From contig NC_088178.1 of NCBI RefSeq assembly GCF_028769735.1, positions 13,790,857-13,854,856 of the forward strand: a stretch of DNA of 64,000 nt, given 5' to 3'. Made by a program: the position numbers and the translations under genes. Below the pieces are notes generated by a model. The model saw only the letters and a list, made by a program, of their open reading frames with translations. It did not search any database and was not told where the DNA came from. How positions within the stretch are numbered: the first letter of the stretch is position 1; the number at the start of each line of letters is the position of its first letter. Source of the DNA: Zonotrichia leucophrys gambelii. Lineage: Eukaryota; Chordata; Aves; Passeriformes; Passerellidae. Below are positions 1-11,612 of the stretch, in pieces.

Positions 1-2825
1 CAACTAATGCTTTGGACCTTTTTTCTTTTAAAATTGCCCTGGAAAGCCTAAAAAGATGGAAGCATTGATTTCTACACTGCATAGCTTTCCTGAAATGATG
101 CTGAAGAGAACTTTTGACAAATTCATTTTCTAATACAGGTCGGCCTAGCTGTAAGTTACTAAATCAAAATAATGAATGAACTGCATCCTATTTAAAGACA
201 GGAAATTTTTGCACACAGAAGTGTACTGCCTTGTATAAGACAAACCAAGATGCCCCTTTAAATGTTATGCTACAACAGTAGTTAGCAGCTGACAGTAAAT
301 GGCCTATCTTGTAATTGAAAACAGAACCTTTAGTGGTACAACAACTGAGCATAATGTAGACTTTTATATTATTACATTGCTACTTTAAAACACATAGCAC
401 AATTTAGTCCAATTTAAGTAATGTATATGCAGTTTAAATTCTGATGTAATTTCAAAAGAGACTTGACTCCAGCTTTATTTCTTTATTTATTAATGCAGGC
501 AATGCTTACCTCTTTGCATAGTGTTCTAGGGACCATTATTTTCAGGATTCGACATATTCGTGCAATAAACACTCTGTCCACCATCGCTCGCTCCTTCTTT
601 CCCTCCTTCTGCTGCACACAGAACAAAACAAGAAAAGTGAGAATTTTTTGTGCTATTGAACTGTTGATGTGATATTTTCCCTACCCAAATCATTTACAGC
701 TATATTCCTTCTGCAGAATTTGCAATATTCCCTGCCAACTTAAGACTTGCTCAGACAAGTTAAATCAGGAATTGGGAGCTATCAAAACAAACTGCAATAG
801 TACAGTACTAGTAGACCTGCACTTCTAGGTGTCTGCTGTATCCTTTCTGTTATCTTTAGTACAGTTTAGTATAGAATTGTTTTATATAATATAGAATCAT
901 AAAATAATAAATTAGCCTTCTAAGAACATGGAATCAGATTCACCATTTTCTCTCTTTGTTGGGGGTCTCAGAAAATACAATATACACCCTTCTATTTATC
1001 CAGTGCAAACCTTTTCTTTTTTAAGTTTTCAGCAACGATATAAGTACATGGAATCTATTCATAGCATTGTAACACCAGAACCACAGACTCTGCCTTTTGG
1101 TCTATTTTATTTGACCATGAAACAAAAATCTTAGCTTAAAGGGATTTAGTATATCCCTTTCAAATAACTGAATTAACAGACACACAAAAGATCCGGGAAA
1201 TGACAAAACTCCTACCAGATGTTTGAAGTAGTTTCTAATTTAGTAACTCTGAGACTCAACATCTTGTTCCATACATTTTTCTTTCACATAAAAAAATAAA
1301 CAGAAGTTATACCAAATCTACACACAGCTGTTTGTTTCTATCTATACAGAAAATCTTACAACACTGGTCCTTACAAATTCATAGGGCAATATGAGATAAA
1401 AGAACATTGTGCACTTCAAGAATTGATCATTATGGAGTCAAACTTCAGCCTCTTGTGATTACCCTGATTCTTCCATTTGTTTCACCAATGTAAATCTGAA
1501 AGTATCATTCAAACTGTACTTGCACCGTAGCCAAGATGAAACTACAGTGATAGGACTTAAAGTTTTAAAAACTCAGGTTTATTAAAAATTATTAAAGAAT
1601 ATTTGACATGAGGAAAGAATTACCTCATTATTCTGCAAAGCTTGCTTTCCACTTCTTTTACTGCAGAGAAAAGAAAAAAAGTATTTATTTGTTATTAACA
1701 CACTTTTTCTTTGTCTTGATCTCTACACATAAAAGACAGAGGAAACCTTGGGATTCTGTTGCTACCGATTTCTGTCAGGGCAAAACAGCAGGGCTACCTC
1801 CAATGCCAAACCTACATGCTGCTGTTATACAGCACATATAATGCCAGTGAAACCCCACTCATTGCAGCAACCAGTTTCACGTAGGAAACCAAGCCTCACC
1901 CTTTCATCTCCAAGTTCTGCTTTACCTTGGCTTTGTATCATGAACTCCAAGACTTTTTCTGTTTCTCACACATACTTTACAAGCATGGCTACATGGTTCC
2001 ACTGACCACAAATGAAAACTACAAGAATGCAGATCAGCAATCCAAGCAAGCCAACTTTGATGTTTCACACTATCTACATAAGCTAACCAGATTTGTTTTG
2101 CATTGCATTTGACTTCAAAAATAACACATTTACTACACAGAGAGATGATTTGTTCTTAAACATGTGCTACAGGGGAAAAAAAGCCAGCTCCTGTGAAATC
2201 AAGTTCCTGCAAAGATGTCCATTAAAAGGGGAGTTATTTTTTAGTCTGTTTTCCTTCCTCTGCATTTAACAGAACAGTTAGTAGAAAAATATTTATCAAC
2301 TGGCGTTAAACAAACATTCAAAAGCACAACACTATTTTTTTGCCTCTACTTTTATGAAAGAAAAGCTGAACAGTAAGGCAGTTATAGTTTGTCCTTCTTT
2401 TTGGAGCACTCAAGCATCAGACAAGCACACGAAGCTGTTTGGAGAATTTATGTAGTTTAGAAGAAGCCCCCAACTATATTAAACCATAACTTTCTTAACC
2501 ATGATATTATAACACCGAGAGCAGGCTGCCTTAAAACTACAACATTCATACACTTTCAAGGCAGAACCTAGGACACTACAAGAAAGCAGAAACTCCTTCA
2601 GTCTACAACACCAAAACAGGAGCAGACTGCCACACAACCAGCTATCCCACAACTTCATCAACAGCACCATTTCACACTCGTGTTTTAGAGTTCCGCCAAG
2701 AAAATATCTAGAATGAAACTGCGCCTAATTTAATTTATGATGATTAAAAAGATCTATGAATGTCACTGACCAATAAAAAGAAATAACTTAATTACTATGA
2801 AAGAGGCAAGGTAGCAGAGGAACAT

Positions 2826-2854
2826 GAGAAAAGAAGGAGGAGGGAAGGAGGAGA
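2826..2854. repeat. Uninterrupted purine tract
   Basis: Twenty-nine consecutive A/G bases on the plus strand, rich in GGAGG. On the ABCD3 sense (minus) strand it is a pyrimidine run. It may be a splicing-factor (PTB-like) binding tract or simply low-complexity DNA. Confidence 0.6.
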
Positions 2855-4012
2855 CCATGAAAGCAAGAAGGGAGATCCACCAGTTCAGCAAGAACTTAAT
2901 TAAAGGTAACAGAGATGGAAGTCTGAGAGAAGATAAAAATCTTGTAAGACTACTTGTGTAAGAGACAAAACAAAGAATGAATATGAAGGGCAGCAGGGGC
3001 CAGATTGGGGGAGAAATAATAAAAGTTCAGAAGAGATATAACATTTAATCAGGCTGTGAGGGCAGTAAATCTGTGGAAATGGTAACAGGGTATAAAGTCT
3101 AAGAAACAATCTAGTTGGAGACTACATCCTGGTGATGCAAGAGCAATGCATTTCTAGTACAAGAAACTTCTCAATCCATCTTCTAATTTTACAAAACTTG
3201 AATATGGATCAGTCCAAACACATTAGGTTTGGCAGTAGGAGGAAAGTAGTATTCTTAAGCATGAATGAGTAGTGATCAAACTATGTGGTTATTTCTCTAG
3301 ATGATTCATGACTTGTTATAATGTAAGATGAAAGCATGCTGCTCTTCCATATATGCTGTAATGATTCCTATAAGCTTTACTGCTTCAAGTTCTGCCAGTC
3401 TTTGAAGTCACAACACTCATAATACACAACTATTTCAGCTTTAAAAGGATCAGAAGTGAATATATTAATAGAGTAATCTATTAGGTAGATAAGGCCCAGA
3501 ATTATTCTGTCAGTTAGTGGAATATCTTTGATGTATTTATTGATACATTTTTTCTACAGTAGCTGTTGAGAGAAACTGAGCAGCCGAAATTACAGACTGA
3601 GCTGCAACTGAATATCCATTAAAGAGAAAGCAGGATTGTTCAGAAATCATGATCTTACATTTAATAATAAACTCACATTTAATTAGTATTTATAGTTATA
3701 AAGTTTAAGATAAAAATGAAGCATTTGTAAATTTAAAATCTAATAAAAAAAGAGCTTTAACAGTGTTCTGTACTCTTTTTTCTAAAAAATTTGTGCAAAC
3801 TCAAAACAAGACTAATACTTGAAAAAGTATGAAAACAATCTTACATATGAAGTCAAGAAGAAAAAAAATATTAAATGTGCCTATATAGCTCTCATTTTAT
3901 TTGTAAATAAAGACTCTGCCATAGTTCTGCCTGGAATAAAACCTTTCCAGTCCAATACCTATTGGCACTACTCCTGACTCCACTGTACTACTGTAGAACT
4001 TTTTTGGTGGTT

Positions 4013-4037
4013 GCATTCTCAATGCATTCTCAATGAA
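4013..4037. repeat. Short tandem duplication (GCATTCTCAAT x2)
   Basis: The 11-bp unit GCATTCTCAAT occurs twice head to tail inside ABCD3 intron 1. Part of it (4017-4037) is identical over 21 bp to 50683-50703 in ARHGAP29 intron 2; see findings. Confidence 0.7.
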
Positions 4038-4327
4038 GACTAAATAACATTCTCAATTAGTCAGCAAGAATACAGCAAGACTATCTGGTTGCAGCAGAGA
4101 GCTCTAACACTTGGAATAGATTCAGGCTGTCCATTATTCCAGACCTCTCATTTACATAATGCTGGAGCATCACAAGGCTCGGTGGTGGAGGAAGGTAAGT
4201 GCTTCATGCTGGCCAAGTTCCCCAGTGCAAGTAACTCCCCTGGTACAGAGCCATTGCTCCTTTGTGCCCTCACAGACAAGGGGGGATGACAATGAAAAGG
4301 TTTTTGAAAAGGGTTATCCAGAAAACA

Positions 4328-4350
4328 TTAGGAAAAAATTAGGAAAAAAT
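4328..4350. repeat. Short tandem duplication (ATTAGGAAAAA x2)
   Basis: An 11-bp unit is repeated twice in direct orientation with no spacer. This is replication-slippage-type low complexity in ABCD3 intron 1, with no sign of function. Confidence 0.65.
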
Positions 4351-7300
4351 ATAGTAGCAAAACATTTCTAACAGTGAATCAAAAACAGTGGAACTTGTCA
4401 CCATATATTTTCAAGATCTAACTGCACAAAGCTATCCACAAAGCAGTCAAAGCAGTCAATTCAATGTGTAAAATTTTTTTAAGACCATAAAGAGTCTAGA
4501 GGTATAATGGAACACATATCCCCTGAAGAAGTTTCAGGAAAAGCAGCATTTCAGATGTAGCCTGCTACCCATTATTTAAATGCACAGGGCTTTTACAGCA
4601 AACACAGATATAAAAAGCAAAGAAAGGCATCAGCAGCACCTGGGATGACACAACTACACCAAACTTGTCATTCACACGTGCATGGTAACTGAATAGCAAC
4701 TCTCTAAAGAGAAGGAAGTAAGTAATTACTCAGTAGGCAGGAGGCAATACAACAAAACACCTTTCTCCTGCAAAATGAGAAACACGATCAGCCCATACCA
4801 GCAAGATGCTTTAAAGAAACTAATGGAGTTTTGGGACTCGGTACAGGCATCAGACAGCTGATCCAACTTCAAGGGCAGTATGGAAGCCCGGTGGGGATGG
4901 AGAAATCATGCAATTCCAGTCTCCAGAGAAGGACTGGTCAGAGCACTGGCTCTTGTGACTCTATTTACACACCAGTGAGGCTATTCTCTCTAAAGAAACA
5001 TGAATAATACTGGTTACTCGAACAGAATCATTCTCAACACTACTGAAGAAGATAATGATTTGAGAAACTGTGAAAATCCTCCAAGAGGCCTGAGTCTTCT
5101 TACTGAAAGGTCTCAGGCACACTAGTTCTATGGCATTTACTCGCAAACAGGAAAAAGTTAAAGGTTTACTGTCTTTAGAAATACCTGTCTCCATCCAGAA
5201 CAAAGTTCAGAGGAAGCAATCTACACTGAGCTCAGCACAACAGGGAATTGCAAGTGAAGAGGGTGATAAGCAAGACTTGCTGTTTAATGGCACATTATGA
5301 GGAAGTAAGGGCTTTAAAGTGTTACACTGTCCTTAACTGAAAAAAAACCTACAAATTTCATTCACGTCATGCTACCTTCCTTCTGTGGAGTTAGGATGAC
5401 TTGCATCTGCTCAACACAGTGCAAAGAAAGAGTATCTGGTTTAGGATTTAGTGCAGCATTTCAAAGAGTTGTTACCTCTAGGCAACCTTTGTATCCTGCA
5501 GACCTTACATGTTGGAATGGCATCGTGAAGTTTTCACAGCTTCCAAAAATCACACAAAATAAACAATTTTGCAATAGTTCATGATTATTTGTGCAGTTCT
5601 CAGGTTAGTTTTGGAGTCACTAAGACATTGTAAAGAGAATAAAATTCAAATGGCTAAAGATGCAATGCAACAGTGCAAAGAAATTACAGTGAGAAAAGTC
5701 TGGTGTAGCTAACTGGCAGGCAGAGTTTCATAGTGCACGGCTCACACAGAGGGGTAGAGAGCAACAGTACAGTTATTTCAGGTCAAGGGCAGCAACCCTA
5801 CTCAGAAGCCTGGGCACAGTCCAAAAGCATGCCCATTTACACAGTACACTCTGAGCACACACAGAAACCAAGAACAGAACTTTCTTGGCTCTAGATTGGT
5901 GGCTAGTTGCAGCTTAACCAAAAATAATGTGAGAGGAATGTGTTCAGGCAAGCAAGAAGGGGACTCAGAAGGTCACAGAGCTGTTACTGCACACAGGAGC
6001 TCTGCATTGCTAAAGCTCAAAAGGTTTCTACAAACCTATGAGAAGAAGACAAAGCAGAACTGTTGGAGAGGAAATTCTAAGTTCCAGTAGAAGAATGCAT
6101 CTCAGTAATATATCTTACATACAAGAAAAACCTCAGCACTATTAATTTTGTCTTAAGCTGTGCTTGGGCCTGAGCTGTGGCTGCAGATCTCCTTCATAAC
6201 AGTGGAAAAAGATTTCTAGCTAGTTTCCTAAAAAAATTTTTAAATAATTTTTTAAAAAAGTTATACACTGTCATACACACTTATACTAGATCTTCCCTTA
6301 GACAGCAAGCATTTTATGCAACTTAATTAAGAGAGAAACCACTAATTAGCTAGCCAGGCCCCAAACAAAGGCAGTCTAAATGCTAGGATTAGGGCTGAGT
6401 CATCTGGTTTCTCCTGTCTCCATACCCTCCAGCTGAATTCAGGTTTCCTGAGCCCCAGGCAGGTTTTTCTACAAGACTGCATTTTCAGTATATTTTCTAG
6501 TAATCCTATCTGCATATTTAGTCTTTTTTTCCCCCTCAACGCTAGTGCACTTCCTGCAAGCAGCAGACTGAACAGTCACATTCACATCTGGAAAAATTTA
6601 CTCCAATGTAGTTAGCATAAAGTTGTTTTTGTTACTTGCCACCTTTCCTTCAAGTAACACAGGTTCCCTTTAAGGTTTTTACATACACAAAAGCAGTCTA
6701 TTAATCTGCAGCAATGTAATTTCACCCTTCCTATCAAACAGCCATGACTCAACTAGAACAGGTCCCTCCATTTGAAGTACATTGGCAAAGCCCACCCAAG
6801 GACATTCAGAATCTAGAGAAATTACACAAACTAACAAGAGAGAAGAACATCCTAAATATACACAAATGGAATAAAAATGCACCATCTGTTTCAAGCTACA
6901 ACTACCACTTGCTATATCTAAACTGCTATTTTATGTTTGGAAGCAGCTCTGAGCATTTGGACGTGTGTCTGTCACCTCTGACTGCAACACTGTCACTGCC
7001 ACTGCACGTTCGCAGGCTGTGCAGCTGAGGACACAAGCAGGGACACCTGAGGGAGCGGCACAGTGACACGTGCTGCCACTCTGTCAGCAGACAACGGCTG
7101 AGGAGCACAGTGACAGGCAGGAGCACAGGTTAAGTGTCACCCAAGATGAACTGTGCAAACCCTATTTGATACACACTGTCTGCAACTCAGCCTCCCTCCA
7201 CTCAATGAGCCTTCCCCTCACTCCAGGCTTGCCTAACCTCTAAGGTCCCAGGCACTATTCTTGCTTTATTCATTTTTTCCCCAGAGGTGGGACACCATCA

Positions 7301-10300
7301 CAGGGGTTTCCAAGTTCAGTTTATATTAAATTGTGTTCATGTCTTAGCATCTGCTTGGATTTTAATGAATGCAGCTAGGTGATAGGAAAGGCCCTACAAG
7401 CAGATTCTAAAATATTTTGTCACCTTCTCATTCACTACAAATGCCTTCCTATTACTCTAAACTGTTTATTCCCTTTCCCTAACCTTGCAGTTTCAAACTC
7501 TTTACCCCAACTAACTTCTATAACCTCTTTCAGTCCCTCCTTCCAGCAATAAGTTGTATGAGTTAAAGATCTTCTTTTTCAAAGTAAGCCAAGTTCATTC
7601 TCTACTTGTGTAAGTATTTTATTTTAAACTACACAGATACTCAGGAAAAGTTCTTATTAGAGGGGTAATGAAAAATATCCAGCTCCTTTATGTAACACCC
7701 CTTAAGGTTTTAATTATGAAGCAATCAAATCTTAAGCAAATATTCTGTAACTTCTTGTTTCAATCAAGATTAGGGAAAGAGAGTAAACAGACTTTTTTTT
7801 CCTGCATTATAAACCCAGGATAATGTAGTTTTTCTCAAAGAACTTCTCATTACTCTAAAAAACCCAAATACTACAATTGAAGTCATAATTGCATTTAGAT
7901 ACCACAACTTTCCCCTTCCAATAGGACACACAGCTTTTGTAAGGAAACAGAGTTTTTGAGAGCAACTTTGAAAAAGAACCAATGTATTTTTCCTCCATGT
8001 TTTATTCCAAGGAAGTAAGATTGAAAACTAACAAGTTAAACAAACAGTTCTACATCACTCTACTTGGGAAGATTTCAGAAAAGTGTAGTAATAAGGTGTT
8101 GTAAACTGCAAGTGACACCACCTCTCAGTTCTGCAAAATCAATGAGCAGTGTAATACCTCTTACAGAAAACATCTGTGACTAATCCAGGCAGTACTAATT
8201 AAGTGATCTTTGACCTAGTAAGGCAGGTTGGCATAACACATACAGCTTAATTATTCATACATTACTACTTTATATGAGTTGTACTGAACTTTGCCCCTAT
8301 TGTTTGACAGCAGAAAAGTAGGTTAAAGTTGCTACTTCTCCATCCTATAAACTGGTTATTCTATATAAAAACAAACACATACAACATGACAGGCCTGTGA
8401 CATAACTTTCATGTTACACATTCAAACACACCCGATTTGCTAAAAGATGATTTTCTTTTTCTCAATTCGTATGTTATTTTACTTTCCAAGTTTAACCAGC
8501 AGCAAACCTACTGCTGACATTCCAGCAAAACTTTAAAAAGCACACAAAAATCAAACAGAAAAATGGCAGGAACTCCAGAAATACATGAAATAATAGGAAA
8601 ACATGAAATGTTATTTTGAACACAAAGTATGTACAAGAATGTATTCTGAAACTATGTGAGGAAGGAAGAAGTTTTGCAGGTAAAGTTCACAATTGCACTA
8701 GAACACTTCATTGATTCACCTGAATGTTAAGCCCAGCGTTCTGCTGGTTATATTCAGGTCTGCAACATTTACCTTTGCCCTTACAAAGCTCAAAACTAGA
8801 ATTTCACCTTCCAGAATTCAAGAAGTTGAAATTCACCTCACACTGACATGGCACAACATTTTCAGGCATTATACACCAAGGTTAACAAAGGAATTCACAC
8901 ACAAAAAACTAAATCACCTCACGGATTTAAGCCAGTTAACCTCAAGCAGCAGATACACTACCAGTCCTCTTCCAGACTATCTAGATTGCCAAGTGAAATT
9001 CTTCACCCTAGGAATAAGTACAAAAATTTAGGACAGCCATGCCTTCCCAACTTCTTCCTCTTCCCAGAGAGTCAGAGATATAAAACACAGATATTAAAGG
9101 ACACACCAGGCCCTGCAGATTTCAAAGGTTGTGCACTTGTTACCATATGTCAGCATCATATACCAGCACAAGAATGCTGAAAACGTAAAGATGTGGCACG
9201 AAGACAATCCTTTTCAAAAGTATTCTCTAATTTACATTGGCAACAAAACATGAAGAAATGAATGATACATGAACTAATGAGACTAAAGGAGGATGAGGCG
9301 ATGGTAATAACCAGATGCTTTTGTCTAGGCTGGTGATATAGGCAATGTAGCTTACCTACTGCCTAGTCTTGATAGGTAGCATTCTGTAAGGCTCCTGGCA
9401 AGGTTTGCCTCACAGGGAAACATGGAGAAAAGAACGAAGACCAGTGGGCAAAAACCATCCTCAAAATAGCATTCAAGCAGCAGCACAGCTATTATTGAAA
9501 CAACCGAATGTTGGATGTTAGAGCTTGGAATCCATGGCCACAATACAGTAGCAGCAGTAAATAAGACCTAAGCTGTGGAGGGACTCAAAAGTGTAAAACA
9601 ATACATACACACAAGTGAAAAATCAAATTTGTAAGCATGGCACTTGCTTTAGCAACTGCATTTCTAATAAATTCAAGAATGCAAAATGACTAAAGAGATT
9701 ACAGAAGTAAAGGACAAGGTATCAGAAAGACTGCAGTACAGAGAGAGCAGAAGGGACAGATCAAGTCAGACTCTCACAAGCTCACACATCTGTTGAATTT
9801 GCTGGAATGTAATTCATAAGTTATCCTCCTTTCCCAATTCCCAATAATCTTGCAATAATGTTTGGTCCACCTAATATATCTGAATACCTCAGTTTTTTAA
9901 CACTATACCTAACAAAATTGAAGATCCACACAGGAAAGACACATTCCAAAGAGTCTTCAGCATTTAGGCTGACACTTTCCATACACTGACCCCCAAACTA
10001 ATGCATGCATTGCCATCGTCAAGTCCTGCAGATCAACATCAGAAGACATGAAAGCAAAACAGTTTAATGGGGACAGCACAGGACCCACATAATATCTATT
10101 TCAAGTATAGGGAGATGACTCTGGACAAGTTCTAGCCTGTTTCTATCAAATGAATGCTACTAACAGTGGGAAAATATTAAATACACTTCAAAACTAAACT
10201 GGACCTGCATCTGTTCTGAAGATGTGCTCCAATCTGAATGTTTGTGTGCTCCAAGATCATTCCTCAATGAAGGCAAAGTAAGGGAAGTGTGGACAACTGA

Positions 10301-11429
10301 CATTCACATTAGACATTCTTGGTCTAAACTTAACATATAACTGCTCCTGGAACATCTGCATGGCCCAGTATTTCTTACAACCACCACTATACTAGGCATG
10401 AAAATCTGACCTCATCATTTTTGTGCCCTTCCACACAGCTCTTCTGCTTTTTGAAAGTGGGATTTCACTAACTTAGGCAGAGATATTTGAAAAAAATCAC
10501 TCCTCCCTATGAGTCTGATAGAAGAGCAACTCGCAGCCATAGCTCAGGATCTTGTTTAAACTCTCATGCAAGAAACAGTTAAGGTAGCAAATGTATGACT
10601 TGCCAGCAGGGTAACAATGTCTGCCATGTTGTGTGACAGTTACCCAACTTCATTAAACTCCCACAGATATTGTGCATGAGTGGACTTAGGTAAAATAAAA
10701 CTGGATCCTTGCTTAATCTCAGGTATGTTATTACTTAAGTCTGTTGAGTAAGTCCATCTCAGTATTTGGTAGTGCTTACAAGACACCTGTAGGCACAGTA
10801 ATATCGCAACACATCAGGTCTTAAGCATATAGTTAACAACTTACAATCTCAAATACAGTAAAACCGTGAAAGGGCTAAGCCTGCGATACATTCTTCGACT
10901 GTCACACTTTGCAATACCAGTGCTTTGTAAGGCATTAACGAATACACACCCTAGAACCATATACCTGTAAGGCAACCTCACAGAGAACATCACCACATTC
11001 GGCCGCTTTGAAATCACTGCCCGTGTATCTTATTGTCACACGGCGGCATTCAAACAACAGCTGAGTCCATTAACTGCCTATGCAGACACGGTCATCCCTA
11101 GAAGTGTCAATACTCATTCCTAGTCCGGAAAATAGAAAAAGCCAACATAATTTGGGTAACAAGGCGGCGGGGGTTGGATGCTCGCAAGACGGGCACAGAC
11201 CCGACGCCGGAGAAGGCGTGGGGAGAAGCAGGCTGTCCCTGTGCCCAGGAGCCGCCTCCCGGGCAGATGGCAGCGGTGGCAGCGCCCTGTGTGTGGCACA
11301 GGGGCGCGGCTGCCCCTCCGCCGGGCCAGGGCCGTGAGGGCGAGCATTGCTCCCGCAGCCTCGGCCTCCCGGCGCCGGCCCCGCGGCTCGCCCGGCCCCT
11401 CCCGCCCCGCGGCCCGGCCCGGCGCTCAC

Positions 11430-11542
11430 CCGTGCTGCGCGGCCGCCCGCCGCTTGCTGAGCAGGCAGAGCAGCGCGCAGGTGGCGGCGGCCCCGGCGAT
11501 GGCGGAGTGCCGCGCGGTGAGGAACTTGCTGTAGGCGGCCAT
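11430..11542 (-). CDS. ABCD3: ABCD3 (PMP70) first coding exon
   Basis: ABCD3 is a peroxisomal half-transporter of the ABC D subfamily. It dimerises and uses ATP to move long-chain and branched acyl-CoAs, dicarboxylic acids and C27 bile-acid intermediates into peroxisomes. This exon encodes only the N-terminus: 37 codons plus 2 nt (phase 2). It begins MAAYSKFLTAR and contains AGAA, then a short hydrophobic run CALLCLL and the basic cluster SKRR, ending AAQH plus a split glycine. Human PMP70 begins MAAFSKYLTAR and has the same AGAA, hydrophobic and KRRR layout, so I consider identification firm. The start has an ideal Kozak context (GCCATGG) and the donor is CACGG|GTGAGC. The bird-like copy is one residue longer than human in the hydrophobic stretch. 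The ABC domains are encoded beyond the left edge. The N-terminal segment is known to contribute to peroxisome targeting in this family. Confidence 0.94.
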
Positions 11543-11574
11543 GGCGAGAGCAGCGCGGAGCCGCCGACCGAGCG

Positions 11575-11612
11575 CAGCCGAGCCCAGCAGCCGAGCCCAG
11601 CAGCCGAGCGAG
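11575..11612. repeat. 13-bp tandem repeat in the ABCD3 5'UTR or promoter
   Basis: The unit CAGCCGAGCCCAG is repeated about 2.9 times (11575-11587, 11588-11600, 11601-11612, the last degenerate). It starts 33 bp upstream of the ABCD3 start codon on the minus-strand gene, so it probably lies in the 5'UTR or core promoter. Copy number may vary between individuals. Confidence 0.8.

Larger units (their letters stand above)
1..11429 (-). other. ABCD3: ABCD3 intron 1 (partial, runs off left edge)
   Basis: This stretch lies downstream, on the minus strand, of the ABCD3 exon-1 splice donor (GTGAGC on the minus strand, plus positions 11424-11429) and continues past the left edge. I looked on the minus strand for exon 2, which in the human protein begins KKSGKPPLQ and contains VFFSRL, and did not see it, so the whole stretch is read as intron 1. 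The open frames here are short and match no family I know. It is AT-rich and repeat-poor. Small tandem duplications and purine runs are listed separately. A large first intron is normal for this gene. Confidence 0.85.

Noticed and set aside
841..910. TATAGAATCATAAAA near 890 as a possible CR1 3' end
   Set aside because: Only the ATAGAATCAT octamer-like part fits; the following GGTTGGAAAAGAC-type motif is missing.
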